Assembly: GCA_947630485.1 (NCBI GenBank)
Contig: CANRHU010000004.1
Coordinates: forward strand, 1 to 64,000
DNA length: 64,000 bases
Direction of reading: 5' to 3'
Origin: an uncultured Lachnospiraceae bacterium
GTDB lineage: Bacteria; Bacillota; Clostridia; Lachnospirales; Lachnospiraceae
Part shown: piece after piece, positions 15,865-24,768 of the stretch
How positions within the stretch are numbered: the stretch's first letter is position 1
Layout: every line of letters begins with the position of its first letter
The notes under the pieces: model-generated
The model's database searches: none
What the model was told of the DNA's origin: nothing
The model's input: the letters and a program-made list of their open reading frames with translations, nothing else
Translations under genes and position numbers: made by a program

Positions 15865-16571
15865 CCGTCTTCACCTCCCAGATACCGGCGCCCCGCCTCG
15901 GTTCCGCGGTACTCCTCCGGCGTTCCGAAGAACAGTACGCGCTGCTGCAGGTGCAGAATCTTATTCGCCTGGCCGATCACGCCTACCACATCATGGGAAA
16001 CCATCAATATCGTGACGCCCTCCTCCCGGTTCAGCCGACGCACCAGCCGGTAGAAATCCTGAATCGCTGAAGGGTCAAGTCCTGTGATCGGCTCATCCAG
16101 AATCAGCATCCGGCTCGTGGCGCACAGGGCCCTCGCAATCAGCACGCGCTGCTGCTGTCCGCCTGACAATTCCCGGTAGCAGTGATTCTTAAGCGGCATG
16201 ATATCCAGCTTCTCCATCGCCGAAGCGGCCAGACGCTTCTCTTCCCGGGAATAAAAGGGCCGTCTCCCGCAGCGGTTCAGGGTCCCGGAAAGTACTACCT
16301 CCCACACCGTAGCCGGGAAATCCCGCTGGGCCGCAGTCTGCTGCGGCAGGTATCCGATGCCGGTACGGCGAAGCTCCTCGGCCACCACAAGCTCTCCCCC
16401 CGCAGGCTTCAAAAGCCCCAGAAGTCCCTTCACCAGCGTGCTCTTGCCGGAGCCGTTAGCCCCCACGACGCAGAGATAATCCCCCTCGGCCACTTCCATG
16501 GTAAGGTCGATGACCGCGTCATGATTTTCATATCCGAAATCCACGTGCCTGCACGTGATCAATGTACTCAT
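15855..16571 (-). CDS. znuC: Zinc/manganese ABC transporter ATP-binding protein
   Basis: A 238-residue ATPase with Walker A GANGSGKST, Q-loop YLPQQT, signature LSGGQQQR, Walker B LILDEPITGLD and H-loop MVSHD. It energises uptake through the adjoining permease. It overlaps both neighbours (4 nt with the binding-protein gene, 10 nt with the permease gene), so the whole set is translationally coupled. Confidence 0.95.
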   Translation of the reverse strand: MSTLITCRHVDFGYENHDAVIDLTMEVAEGDYLCVVGANGSGKSTLVKGLLGLLKPAGGELVVAEELRRTGIGYLPQQTAAQRDFPATVWEVVLSGTLNRCGRRPFYSREEKRLAASAMEKLDIMPLKNHCYRELSGGQQQRVLIARALCATSRMLILDEPITGLDPSAIQDFYRLVRRLNREEGVTILMVSHDVVGVIGQANKILHLQQRVLFFGTPEEYRGTEAGRRYLGGEDGCL

Positions 16572-17854
16572 TCGTCAAGTCCTTTTCTCAAACTCTCGAT
16601 GTCGCCCCGCATCAGATCCGCGTAGGTGACGCCTGCGTCAAACTCCGCGCGGGTCACATTGTGGCAGGAATGCAGAAGGAGCGGCTGCGCGCCGGTTTCC
16701 TCCCCGATAATCTCCGCCACCCTTCGGCTGGACAGCTCCAGGTAATAGACCGCCGGGATCTGCCCCTCCCGCACCTTATCGATCAGGTAGGCAATGGTAC
16801 TGGCGCTCGGCTCAGTATCCGTGCTGCAGCCGGAGAACGCCGCCCGATAGGTAAAGCCGTACTCGTCCGCCAGATAGCGGAAAGGAAATTTGTCTCCCAC
16901 CACGATCATATTGCGTCTGCGGGCCTCCGAGACTTCCAGAAAGCCCTCATGAACGGCCTCAAGCTCCTCAAGATACCGCTCCGCGCCCGCCGCGTATTCC
17001 TCCGCATGATCCGGATCCGCCCCGGACAGGGTATCCGCGATCACCCGCACAAACTCCATAGCGTTCACCGGGGATGTCCAGACATGCTCGTCATACTCGA
17101 TCTCTGTCTCATGGCCGTCATGGTCGAAATCCGAACCAAGCGTCACTGGCGCTTTGTTCGCATGGAAATCCGCCGCTTCGCCCGACGCTTCCGCGCCGTC
17201 CGGCGCCTCCCCATTGTGCACGTGACCATGGTCTTCTTCCTCCATGCCCTCAACGGTCTCCTCCTGTACCACGTCCACGTAATCCATCATCGTCACGACC
17301 GTCAAATCCGGCGCATCCACCGCGTCAAGCACCTGGCTGACCCAATGTTCCATAGCGCCGCCGTTCATGATCAGCACGTCCGCCTCCTGCACCGCACGCA
17401 TATCCGCGGGCGTCGGCTCAAAGGAATGGCTGTCCATCCCTGCCGGCACCACCAGCTTAAGTTCCACCAACTCGCCGGCAATCTGTCTTACAAAATCATA
17501 GTACGGAAATATAGTCGCGGCCACCCGAAGCCTGCGCGTCGGCTCCTCTGCCTGCCCGCTGCCGGCATACGCATCCCCAAAACCGCCGCTTTCCGACGTC
17601 CATGCATCGCCTTCGGCTCTTCGTGTATCGTCCTCCACCGTCCGCGTGCCGCCTTCCGCCCGCTGCGGACCGCGGCTGCAGCCGCCTGTAAACATATATA
17701 CCGCAAGCAAGCACACCGCAAGAAGCGCCGGCCGCGCGGCACGAACCGCCGCTGCTCCGGCCTGTGCCGCCCTTTTCGGCGCAGCATCTCCCGCCGGCCG
17801 CTCAGTTCCCGGCTGCCGGCGCCATTTTCCCGCCATATTCAGCAAATTTCTCAC
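16568..17854 (-). CDS. znuA: Zinc/manganese-binding lipoprotein of the ABC importer
   Basis: A 428-residue ZnuA/TroA-type (SBP_bac_9) protein. The N-terminus is unusually long and basic before the lipobox FTGGC near residue 59. Metal-ligand regions are VPAGMDSHSFEPTP, the His-rich acidic loop (EEEDHGHVHNG to FDHDGHETE) followed by DEHVWTSPVNAM, and DKFPFRYLADEYG. The loop suggests zinc. The start is GTG at 17854, in a GTGA overlap with the preceding gene. Bases 17138-17163, within the loop, match the CCAGTGA hairpin repeat, so part of the loop may derive from it. Confidence 0.92.
   Translation of the reverse strand: MRNLLNMAGKWRRQPGTERPAGDAAPKRAAQAGAAAVRAARPALLAVCLLAVYMFTGGCSRGPQRAEGGTRTVEDDTRRAEGDAWTSESGGFGDAYAGSGQAEEPTRRLRVAATIFPYYDFVRQIAGELVELKLVVPAGMDSHSFEPTPADMRAVQEADVLIMNGGAMEHWVSQVLDAVDAPDLTVVTMMDYVDVVQEETVEGMEEEDHGHVHNGEAPDGAEASGEAADFHANKAPVTLGSDFDHDGHETEIEYDEHVWTSPVNAMEFVRVIADTLSGADPDHAEEYAAGAERYLEELEAVHEGFLEVSEARRRNMIVVGDKFPFRYLADEYGFTYRAAFSGCSTDTEPSASTIAYLIDKVREGQIPAVYYLELSSRRVAEIIGEETGAQPLLLHSCHNVTRAEFDAGVTYADLMRGDIESLRKGLDE
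17138..17163 (-). repeat. Hairpin repeat, copy D, inside the znuA His-rich loop
   Basis: On the minus strand ATGCGAACA, AAGCG, CCAGTGA, CGCTT, GGTTCGG. It aligns with copy A (10846-10880), keeps the loop and the base pairs, and is read in frame as ANKAPVTLG. Confidence 0.45.
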
Positions 17855-18267
17855 ACCTTATCGATTACCTCTGCCGCCGTAAGTCCCCGCGTTATGATAT
17901 ACCGGTAATGCTCATCCACATTCTGGTACTCCTGCGGCAGAAACGGCCGCCCGTCCAGCAGCGCGCAGGACAGATGATACATATAATATTCCCCGTCCAC
18001 GTGCTCCTCAGCCAGCAGTTCCCCCTGGAACCGCATGTCGTCCGTATTCTGTTCCTTTCCCAAGGCCATATCGTTCAGCGTCTGCAGCATGATGGCGAAA
18101 TGCTCCTCGTCCCATGCCGATAAATACATGCATTTACAAAGACCCTTCGTGAAAAACGGGTACTCCGCATAACAGTCCAACAGTTCCTTAAAACGGGTCA
18201 TATGCTCCGAGTTCTCAAACATATGCGCTTCCTCGAGCGCCGCGATATACGCTTCCGTTCTGCCCAT
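17851..18267 (-). CDS. Conserved-looking protein of unknown function at the head of the metal operon
   Basis: A 138-residue soluble protein, acidic and rich in Tyr, Met and His (MYLSAWDEEHFAIMLQTLNDMA, DGEYYMYHLSCALLDGRPF). I do not recognise the family. There is no signal peptide or membrane segment. Its ATG follows AGGAGGAGACT, and its stop overlaps the GTG of znuA, so it is first in the operon and co-made with the importer. A role in metal handling or in assessing metal state is possible but unproven. Confidence 0.75.
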   Translation of the reverse strand: MGRTEAYIAALEEAHMFENSEHMTRFKELLDCYAEYPFFTKGLCKCMYLSAWDEEHFAIMLQTLNDMALGKEQNTDDMRFQGELLAEEHVDGEYYMYHLSCALLDGRPFLPQEYQNVDEHYRYIITRGLTAAEVIDKV

Positions 18268-18390
18268 AGTCTCCTCCTGCGATTTTCAACGTCCTCTCTG
18301 CCCGCATGTTCTGGGCGAAACAGACGGCCGGCTTCCAACCGATATCCGGCTGTCCTGGGGGACGCCCCGTCCCCGCCCATAACTTTTTTT

Positions 18391-18419
18391 ATTATACAAC
18401 GTGTCGGGAAATCTGTCAT
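18391..18419 (-). promoter_or_regulatory. Promoter of the metal/potassium uptake operon
   Basis: On the minus strand ATGACA (18419-18414), 17 nt, TATAAT (18396-18391). Confidence 0.65.
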
Positions 18420-18499
18420 TCTTTTTTTGCAAAGTCATCGGAAAACCTGCCATATTCCGCCCTGAAACAGCTTTCTGAAGCAATGCGCGCACGAAAAGC

Positions 18500-18528
18500 T
18501 TGCGCAAACGCTTTTCCGCCGATATAAT
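18500..18528 (+). promoter_or_regulatory. Promoter of the esterase gene
   Basis: TTGCGC (18500-18505), 17 nt, TATAAT (18523-18528), with AGGAGGA before the ATG at 18574. Confidence 0.65.
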
Positions 18529-18573
18529 AGACTGCAGAAACAACCAAATTCTATACCCCAGGAGGACTTTCCT

Positions 18574-19371
18574 ATGGCAACCGCAAGCTTCACATTCCGT
18601 TCCGCGTGCCTTGACAGAAACGCGGACTTCTTCGCCATCCTTCCCAACGACGTGCCCGAGATGTGGACGAAGGCAAATCCCCATATGCAGCGTCCCACGA
18701 AAACGCTGATCCTGCTGCATGGCTACACCGGCCACTATATGGACTGGGTCTACGGCTCCACGATCCAGGAGCTCTCCGGCAAATACAATCTTGCCGTTAT
18801 CTGTCCCAACGCCGAGAACAGCTTCTATCTGGATCACCCGGCCACCGGGCGGAAATATGCTTCCCACGTAGGCCGTGAGCTGGTCGATTACGCCCGCAAA
18901 ACCTTCGGACTGTCCGACAGACGCGAGGACACCTTCATCGGCGGTCTCTCCATGGGAGGCTTCGGCTCCATCCATACGGCGCTGCAGTTTAACCATACGT
19001 TCAGCAAATCCTTCGCGCTTTCCAGCGCCCTGATCACTCACGAGGTGGCCCAGATGAAGCCGGGAAGCGATAACGGTATGGCCAACTACGAATACTACCG
19101 GCTGATGTTCGGGGATCCGGAAAAGCTCCTGGATTCCGACAACAACCCGGAAACCCTAATCAAAAAGCACCTAAAAGCCGGCGATCTCATGCCGAAGTTC
19201 TATCTGGCCTGCGGCACTGAGGACTTCCTGCTCACGCCCAACCGCCAGTTCAGAGACTTTCTGGCGGAACAGGGCGCCGATTTCGAATATCACGAAGGCC
19301 CCGGCGTCCACGACATGGTTTTCTGGAATACCTGGCTGGAGCCGGCCCTGAAATGGCTGACGGCAGAATAA
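18574..19371 (+). CDS. Alpha/beta-hydrolase esterase (esterase D/FrmB-like)
   Basis: A 265-residue cytosolic hydrolase of the putative esterase family. KTLILLHGYTGHYMDWV gives the oxyanion region, FIGGLSMGGFGS the Ser nucleophile (near residue 125), and DMVFWNTWLEPA the His segment near the C-terminus. Relatives deacetylate sugars or act on S-formylglutathione; the substrate here is open. It is a single-gene unit with its own promoter and a bidirectional terminator. Confidence 0.88.
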   Translation: MATASFTFRSACLDRNADFFAILPNDVPEMWTKANPHMQRPTKTLILLHGYTGHYMDWVYGSTIQELSGKYNLAVICPNAENSFYLDHPATGRKYASHVGRELVDYARKTFGLSDRREDTFIGGLSMGGFGSIHTALQFNHTFSKSFALSSALITHEVAQMKPGSDNGMANYEYYRLMFGDPEKLLDSDNNPETLIKKHLKAGDLMPKFYLACGTEDFLLTPNRQFRDFLAEQGADFEYHEGPGVHDMVFWNTWLEPALKWLTAE

Positions 19372-19386
19372 AACATATCTTTTCAA

Positions 19387-19428
19387 AAATGCGCGAGCAG
19401 GCTGATACTCCGGCCCGCTCGCGCATTT
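19387..19428. terminator. Bidirectional terminator between esterase and adhesin genes
   Basis: Perfect 12-bp stem AAATGCGCGAGC (19387-19398) / GCTCGCGCATTT (19417-19428), 18-nt loop. The minus-strand side is followed by further T, so it serves the adhesin gene best. Confidence 0.8.
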
Positions 19429-19498
19429 CGGCATGGTAGTTTCTTTTTAATATCTTCTTCTTAATACCTTCTCCTTAACGCTTTCTTCTTAGTTTTTT

Positions 19499-22400
19499 CT
19501 ATTGATCCTTCTCGTTTTTCTTCCAGCCTAAGATTCCGAACGCCCCCATCATGCCCAGGGCCAGCAGCGCAAACAGAGCCGCTGCTCCGACCGGCTTTTC
19601 ATCTCCTGTCACCGGGGCCAGAAACGCCAGCGGAACGTCCTCATCTTCGATATTCTCCAATCCGTTGAAGGCAGACAGCGGAGCCGGCTGATCCGCGATA
19701 ATCTCAAAATACGGCGCTGAAGTCCTGTTCGACATCGGGGCCGGACCTGGGCCGGGCGTACCGCCGCTTGGTGTATTTCCACTCGGTGTATCTCCACTCG
19801 GCGTATCCCCGCTTGGCGTGTCCCCGCTCGGCGTATCCCCGCTTGGCGTATCCCCGCTTGGCGTATCCCCGCTCGGCAGATAGCTGCGGTAATTCAGATA
19901 TTCGACGACCGTTTCCGCATCCAAAACCGTCTCACCGGAAGCTGTATTCCCCGATTGCCCGTTTCCGTCGATCTCCACGCTTGTCGAATAACCGTACTGA
20001 TCCGCCTCGGTCTCGGTAATCCTGTACGTCGTTCCTTCCGGCACGCCCTTGATCGTAAGCTTCTGTCCATGTATCAGCGTAACGGTTAGCTCTCCATCCT
20101 TTAACGTACCTCCTGCGGGCGCCTCCACACCCTCCACAGTGCTGCTGCCCACATAATCATACGTTCCGTCAAGCGGTTCGCCATTCGGCCCCGTAAGCTT
20201 TACGGTAAATTCAAATGCCCTTGTCTGTTCGCCGCTGCTGCCGCTCACCGTCTTGACAAGCGACAGATCTCCCGGACCGTGATACGCATTCTCAAATGCC
20301 GCGTTTTCATCGGAAACTTCTGAGCTTTCGCCGCTGCTCACATACGTATGTCCAGTCACCTCCAGCTTCGAATCATGGTCTTCCACCACAACCGTCAGCG
20401 TCCAGGTCCTCGCATCATCCTCCCAAAACGGACTGTTGCTTCCGGTTTCCTTAATCTCGAAGGTATAGGTTCCGGCCTTCTTAAATGTAATTCCGCCGAA
20501 CGCAGCCGTTCCGGCGCCGCGCACCGACGCCTTCCGTCCGCTCTCTCCTTCCGCGAACGCATAGCCGTCCGCATCATTGTCCGCACCTCTCTCCATCGTG
20601 AAATAGAACTCTTCCTCTTCAAGCGGCTCTCCCTTCACCGTCTTCTTCACGACAGGGGCATAAGAGGTTTCGGTCACGGTATAGCGGTTATCAAAGACCG
20701 CGGCCTCGGTGTTCGTCTCAATCGCATCCTCTGCCGGCCGCACGGCAACCGCGTTTCCATCCGCATCCTCTCCCCAGACCACTCCATGGGAATAAACCGG
20801 ACTGCTTCCCGCAAATTTGCCGTTCTCGTCAAAGGAACCGATCTTAAGATGTCCCTGATCGTCGACCACATGAACTTCTACGCTCCAGCTGCCCGGATCA
20901 TAAGCGTAGCCTGGCTTCTCCTCTTTCTGCTCATCGATGGAGAATACATAGTCGCCGGCCTTCGTAAATTGAATCGCGCCAAATTCCGCCGTTCCTTCCC
21001 CTTTTACCGTCGCCGTTGCCGGATCAGGCAGCTTTGCTCCGTTGAGTACCGTCGCATAGGTCAGCGCTAAACGGAATGTGAAGCGCTGATCCTCAGACGG
21101 AGCGGCGTCCGACTCCTTGCCGTCGCTCGTGAATGCGGAGATCTGTTTTTTCACTTTCAGGTTCAGCTTTACGTCTTTCACCTCATAGGTATTGACAAAC
21201 GTCGCATACCCGGAAGGACTCTGCGCCGTATCCGCGGCTTCATCCGGAATCGTCCAACTCATATCCGGATATCCGTTATGCATCTCGCCGCCGCTCGTCT
21301 GTTTCTCATACTTCACATCCGTAACCGCGAGCGTTCCGCCGCGGTCCTCTACCTCTACCGTCAGATTCCATACGGTACTGTCGTAAGAAAGACCTGGGAT
21401 CTCCTCCCCGGGTACTTCCGTGACCGTAAAGCGGTAGGTGCCCGCCTTCTGAAACTGAATGGGATCGAAGCGCTTGACTTCCACTCCCACTGTCGTTATC
21501 TCTGTCTGCTCCGGCATCACGGCTCCAAGATCCGGATTCGTGTCTGCAGCCTGGATCCGGAAGCGGAACGTGGCGTCCCGGACCGAGTCCGGAAGCGGGC
21601 CGCCTTCAATGACCTTGCTGATCTGCGGCGCATAGGACGCTCCCGTCACCTTATAAGTGTTTGTAAAAAGCATCGACATCAACGGCAAGTCGAGGCTTAG
21701 CTCTTCGTCATCTTTAAGGTAGCTGACTTCCGGCTTCTTAAGATTCCCTTGATCGTCCCGCTCTACTTTCACGCGGACGGTCCATTTCGTCTTATCATAC
21801 GTATAACCGTCGTTCTCCGCTGCCAGCTCCGTGATATAGAATTCGTATTTGCCCTCTTTATTAAAGATGATCTTTCCAAAAGATACGCTTTTGCTCGTCT
21901 CGTCCTTGCCGAACGTCAACGAAACCCGCGACGGATGCGGCAGAGTCGCGCCGTTGAGCGGATTGCTTTCCGCTTCCGTCAGTTCAAACGTGAAGGTATG
22001 GTCGGAAGGCCGGGCATCGCCCGTGACCGTCTTCGTCACAGACGGATCAATGCAAACTTCCGTCTCATCGTTTTTCAGACGCAGCACACAGGCATATTTC
22101 GTATCGCTGTCCAGCTCAGCAATATCCTGCTTTCCGTCCATGGTTCCGTAATTCTCGGTCTTCGAGGAATACACGATGATATCATTATACTTCCTCCAGG
22201 TGATCTCTATCACAACAGCACATGGGGCTTCCGCATATACGACGATGCAGTCCTGACCGCGTCTTTCCACGTTCAGTTCGTCTCCATAAGCGGAGCCGCT
22301 GTCTTTGTACGCACGGATCGTATATCCATCGTTCTCATCTGAATATTTGTCATTAATATGTCCGTTGCGATCTGTCAGAACCAACTGCCACTGACCGGCA

Positions 22401-24577
22401 TGTTCGCCGTCTTCGACCTGCTTCCAGCGATTGGAAACATTGCTGCCGTCCTCCACATCCATATCCGGAGCTTCACTCTGATAGGACAGCTGAACTTCAT
22501 GGACAATCGCGTTATAAGCCGTCGTGATCTCATCATAAATCGGATTCTTCCTGTCCGACTCGTTAAGGACAAGGCTTTCAAACACCTTGTCACAGCCTTC
22601 TGGAGGATCTACATGATTGAACCCGCCGTCCCGCTCCCCGACTACAGTCTCCCACATCAGAATCTGTGTCGCGATGACCTTTGCAAGATCGTCTTTAGCA
22701 TTTTGAACTTTCTGGGCATCATTGGGAGACGACACCCAGGGATAAAGGAGTTTATCGTCATTTTCATCCACAACCTTCCCCTGATACCCAAACTGGAGAA
22801 CCCGCGCAAGCATTCGGGAAAGTTCATTGCCCGATAGACCGCTGTAGCTTCGATAATCACTAAAATACTTCACTTTGTCATAGGGTTTCTTGCTTTCCCA
22901 TATCGGCTTCATGGCCTCCGCATTGGAGATCACTACGCCCGGTTCAATACAGTACGTCGCCATCCCTGTTGCCCCGTTATAGTGCAAAGAGACATATGAC
23001 GAAGAAATGTCATCGCCGACGGAAGTTTTTTTCTCGCCCCAGTTTACTTGTTCATTTGTACTGATTATCGTGCCGGGTGCAAACGTAACATTCTGCTTCC
23101 TGCCAAAGGCAAGGTGATCTGCCCATGTGACGTTTGTTTTGCCAGGCCAGGTCTCCCAATTGCCATCATTCGTGCCAGGCGCAAGGCCGCTCGGGCGAGA
23201 AAACGTCTGTCCGTTTTCTGTCACGTCCGAATAACTAAGTCCCTGTTTCGCATTCTTATATCTCCCCGGTATCGCCAGAACTCTGATAATACCGGCCGAA
23301 TCCAGGGCCAGCGTCTCCGGCTCCGCGTTCTTCACCTTCACGACCCACTCCAGCACGGTTCCGTCCTCCAGCAGACACCCGTCAGCGGATTCCGAATCCT
23401 CTTCGTCCGCGGGTCCCGCGCCTTCTTCATCGGCGGCCTCCCCGCCTTCTTTTCCTTTCGCCGGACCGCCTTCGGAATCTGTCGGATCACCCGTCTCTTT
23501 CGAAGAAGCACCCTGCGGACTGCCGGACGGCTGCCCGCTCTTCTCCGCCACGGACGAAGATGCCAAGACTGCGCCGTCCGCAAGCTTCTTCTGCGAAACC
23601 TCCATGGTCTCCCCGGATCCGGCCGCGGTCTCCCTTTCAGTTTCTCCTTCCGTCTTGTCCCCGGCTTCTATGGTCTCCCCTTCTGTCCCTTCCTCTATCT
23701 CTCCTTCTGTCTTGTTCTCTGCCAAGTTCCCTGTTTTTTCCGACGTCTCTTCTTCAATCTCTCCTTCTGTCTTGCTCTCTGTCCCGTTCCCCGTCTCTTC
23801 CGACGTCTCTTCTTCTGTCTCTCCTTCTGCCTTGTCCCCTATTTTCTCTTCCGGCTTGTCACCGATCTCATCTTCCGGCTCGTCCCCTGTCTCTTCTCCA
23901 GTCTCTTCGCCTGTATCTTTCTCCGCTTCTTCTCCCGTCTCCTTTTCCTGGCCGGGACGCGCGGCTCCGTCTTCTGCTTCCGCTCCGTTTTCTGCCTCCG
24001 CTCCGTCCTCTGCTTCCGCTTCTTCTTCGTCCGGCGCCTCATAGGTAAACGTTACATTCACATACCCTTCGTCCTTCACCAATGCGGTACCGTCCGGACG
24101 GACCTCCATGACATCGTCATGATCCCCGGCCCAGACGCCGGGCAGATCCGGTTCCAGACTGCCGTACTGCTCCTTATACTTCCCGGCAAACAGCAGAAGC
24201 GCCTGTCCCAGAGTCCAGCTCTCATCGCCGCTGCTGCCGCTGTTCACATATTCGTACGCCTGCCAGCCGCCGGTATACTCCCTTTCACCGGTCTCCTCGT
24301 CCTCCGTGTACTCCGGCCAGATATCGACCAGGAAATCATAATCTTCCTCCGAACCGTCCGCAGCGCTTTCTTCCTCCGCCGCGTCTCCTTCTGCTGCGTC
24401 CGCATCACTCTCTTCCTCATACCCGCCGACAGTTACGCTCCCGTCCTCTTCCTTATGAAGCGGAAACCCGCCGAACGCATACACTGTCTGCACGTTCGCC
24501 GCCACATTTGACAGCACCAATACGAATGCCAGGAGGCCGGCCAAGACGCGCGATTTTCTTTTTGACATCCTTAACAT
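19499..24577 (-). CDS. Thioester-domain surface adhesin with pilin-type repeats and sortase signal
   Basis: A 1692-residue cell-wall protein. Signal peptide near residues 10-35; Glu/Thr/Gly-rich low-complexity region near 185-400; a thioester domain with YCIEPG (Cys543) and ATQILMWE (Gln638), the Cys/Gln pair that forms the internal bond; four Spy0128/FctA-like isopeptide domains between about 845 and 1395, each with a KT/KV..F strand and a TE or DE segment; one Cna-B-like domain (GDLSLVKTVSG to TYRITETEADQYG); PSGDT repeats; sortase-type signal APVTGDE, hydrophobic helix, KKNEKDQ tail. The start at 24577 follows GAGGAG with 9 nt spacing. Thioester proteins bond covalently to host or matrix targets. 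No sortase or pilin partner gene is in the window. It may share the promoter at 25350-25378 with the small gene upstream. Confidence 0.93.
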   Translation of the reverse strand: MLRMSKRKSRVLAGLLAFVLVLSNVAANVQTVYAFGGFPLHKEEDGSVTVGGYEEESDADAAEGDAAEEESAADGSEEDYDFLVDIWPEYTEDEETGEREYTGGWQAYEYVNSGSSGDESWTLGQALLLFAGKYKEQYGSLEPDLPGVWAGDHDDVMEVRPDGTALVKDEGYVNVTFTYEAPDEEEAEAEDGAEAENGAEAEDGAARPGQEKETGEEAEKDTGEETGEETGDEPEDEIGDKPEEKIGDKAEGETEEETSEETGNGTESKTEGEIEEETSEKTGNLAENKTEGEIEEGTEGETIEAGDKTEGETERETAAGSGETMEVSQKKLADGAVLASSSVAEKSGQPSGSPQGASSKETGDPTDSEGGPAKGKEGGEAADEEGAGPADEEDSESADGCLLEDGTVLEWVVKVKNAEPETLALDSAGIIRVLAIPGRYKNAKQGLSYSDVTENGQTFSRPSGLAPGTNDGNWETWPGKTNVTWADHLAFGRKQNVTFAPGTIISTNEQVNWGEKKTSVGDDISSSYVSLHYNGATGMATYCIEPGVVISNAEAMKPIWESKKPYDKVKYFSDYRSYSGLSGNELSRMLARVLQFGYQGKVVDENDDKLLYPWVSSPNDAQKVQNAKDDLAKVIATQILMWETVVGERDGGFNHVDPPEGCDKVFESLVLNESDRKNPIYDEITTAYNAIVHEVQLSYQSEAPDMDVEDGSNVSNRWKQVEDGEHAGQWQLVLTDRNGHINDKYSDENDGYTIRAYKDSGSAYGDELNVERRGQDCIVVYAEAPCAVVIEITWRKYNDIIVYSSKTENYGTMDGKQDIAELDSDTKYACVLRLKNDETEVCIDPSVTKTVTGDARPSDHTFTFELTEAESNPLNGATLPHPSRVSLTFGKDETSKSVSFGKIIFNKEGKYEFYITELAAENDGYTYDKTKWTVRVKVERDDQGNLKKPEVSYLKDDEELSLDLPLMSMLFTNTYKVTGASYAPQISKVIEGGPLPDSVRDATFRFRIQAADTNPDLGAVMPEQTEITTVGVEVKRFDPIQFQKAGTYRFTVTEVPGEEIPGLSYDSTVWNLTVEVEDRGGTLAVTDVKYEKQTSGGEMHNGYPDMSWTIPDEAADTAQSPSGYATFVNTYEVKDVKLNLKVKKQISAFTSDGKESDAAPSEDQRFTFRLALTYATVLNGAKLPDPATATVKGEGTAEFGAIQFTKAGDYVFSIDEQKEEKPGYAYDPGSWSVEVHVVDDQGHLKIGSFDENGKFAGSSPVYSHGVVWGEDADGNAVAVRPAEDAIETNTEAAVFDNRYTVTETSYAPVVKKTVKGEPLEEEEFYFTMERGADNDADGYAFAEGESGRKASVRGAGTAAFGGITFKKAGTYTFEIKETGSNSPFWEDDARTWTLTVVVEDHDSKLEVTGHTYVSSGESSEVSDENAAFENAYHGPGDLSLVKTVSGSSGEQTRAFEFTVKLTGPNGEPLDGTYDYVGSSTVEGVEAPAGGTLKDGELTVTLIHGQKLTIKGVPEGTTYRITETEADQYGYSTSVEIDGNGQSGNTASGETVLDAETVVEYLNYRSYLPSGDTPSGDTPSGDTPSGDTPSGDTPSGDTPSGNTPSGGTPGPGPAPMSNRTSAPYFEIIADQPAPLSAFNGLENIEDEDVPLAFLAPVTGDEKPVGAAALFALLALGMMGAFGILGWKKNEKDQ
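19767..19880 (-). repeat. 15-bp tandem repeats (PSGDT) in the adhesin stalk
   Basis: About eight in-frame 15-bp units encode PSGDT with minor variants, ending in a Gly/Pro linker. They form a wall-spanning spacer and may vary in number. Confidence 0.85.
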
Positions 24578-24711
24578 TTTCTTTTTCTCCTCTCTCCTCT
24601 TACTGACAGATTCTCCCTCTTCTGTCCGTTTCAAGCAAATACAAACGCTCCCCTCTGTTCTCTCATGGCCTCTGGCACGCCTTCAAGAACAGCCGCGAAA
24701 ACGATTTGCAC

Positions 24712-24747
24712 AATACAGAAAGCGTGCCACTGGCACCTTTTCTGCAT
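24712..24747 (-). repeat. Hairpin repeat, copy C, between the 167-codon gene and the adhesin
   Basis: On the minus strand CATGCAGAAAAGGTGCC, AGT, GGCACGCTTTCTG: outer CAGAAA/TTTCTG and inner GTGCC/GGCAC pairs around the CCAGTGG loop. It lies just after the stop of the gene ending at 24769. Confidence 0.55.
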
Positions 24748-24768
24748 GGAAATATAAATAAGCCGTGC

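Larger units (their letters stand above)
18268..18573. other. Divergent promoter region, 306 bp
   Basis: It carries the minus-strand promoter of the metal/potassium operon (18391-18419) and the plus-strand promoter of the esterase (18500-18528). I see no clear zinc or manganese repressor box and no gene. Confidence 0.6.

Noticed and set aside
19767..19880. CRISPR-like array
   Set aside because: The regular repeats are in-frame PSGDT codons with no unique spacers.
23048..24511. Long plus-strand frame opposite the adhesin's Glu/Thr-rich region
   Set aside because: It mirrors low-complexity codons of the real gene, has no ribosome site and gives an implausible Arg/Phe/Leu-rich protein.
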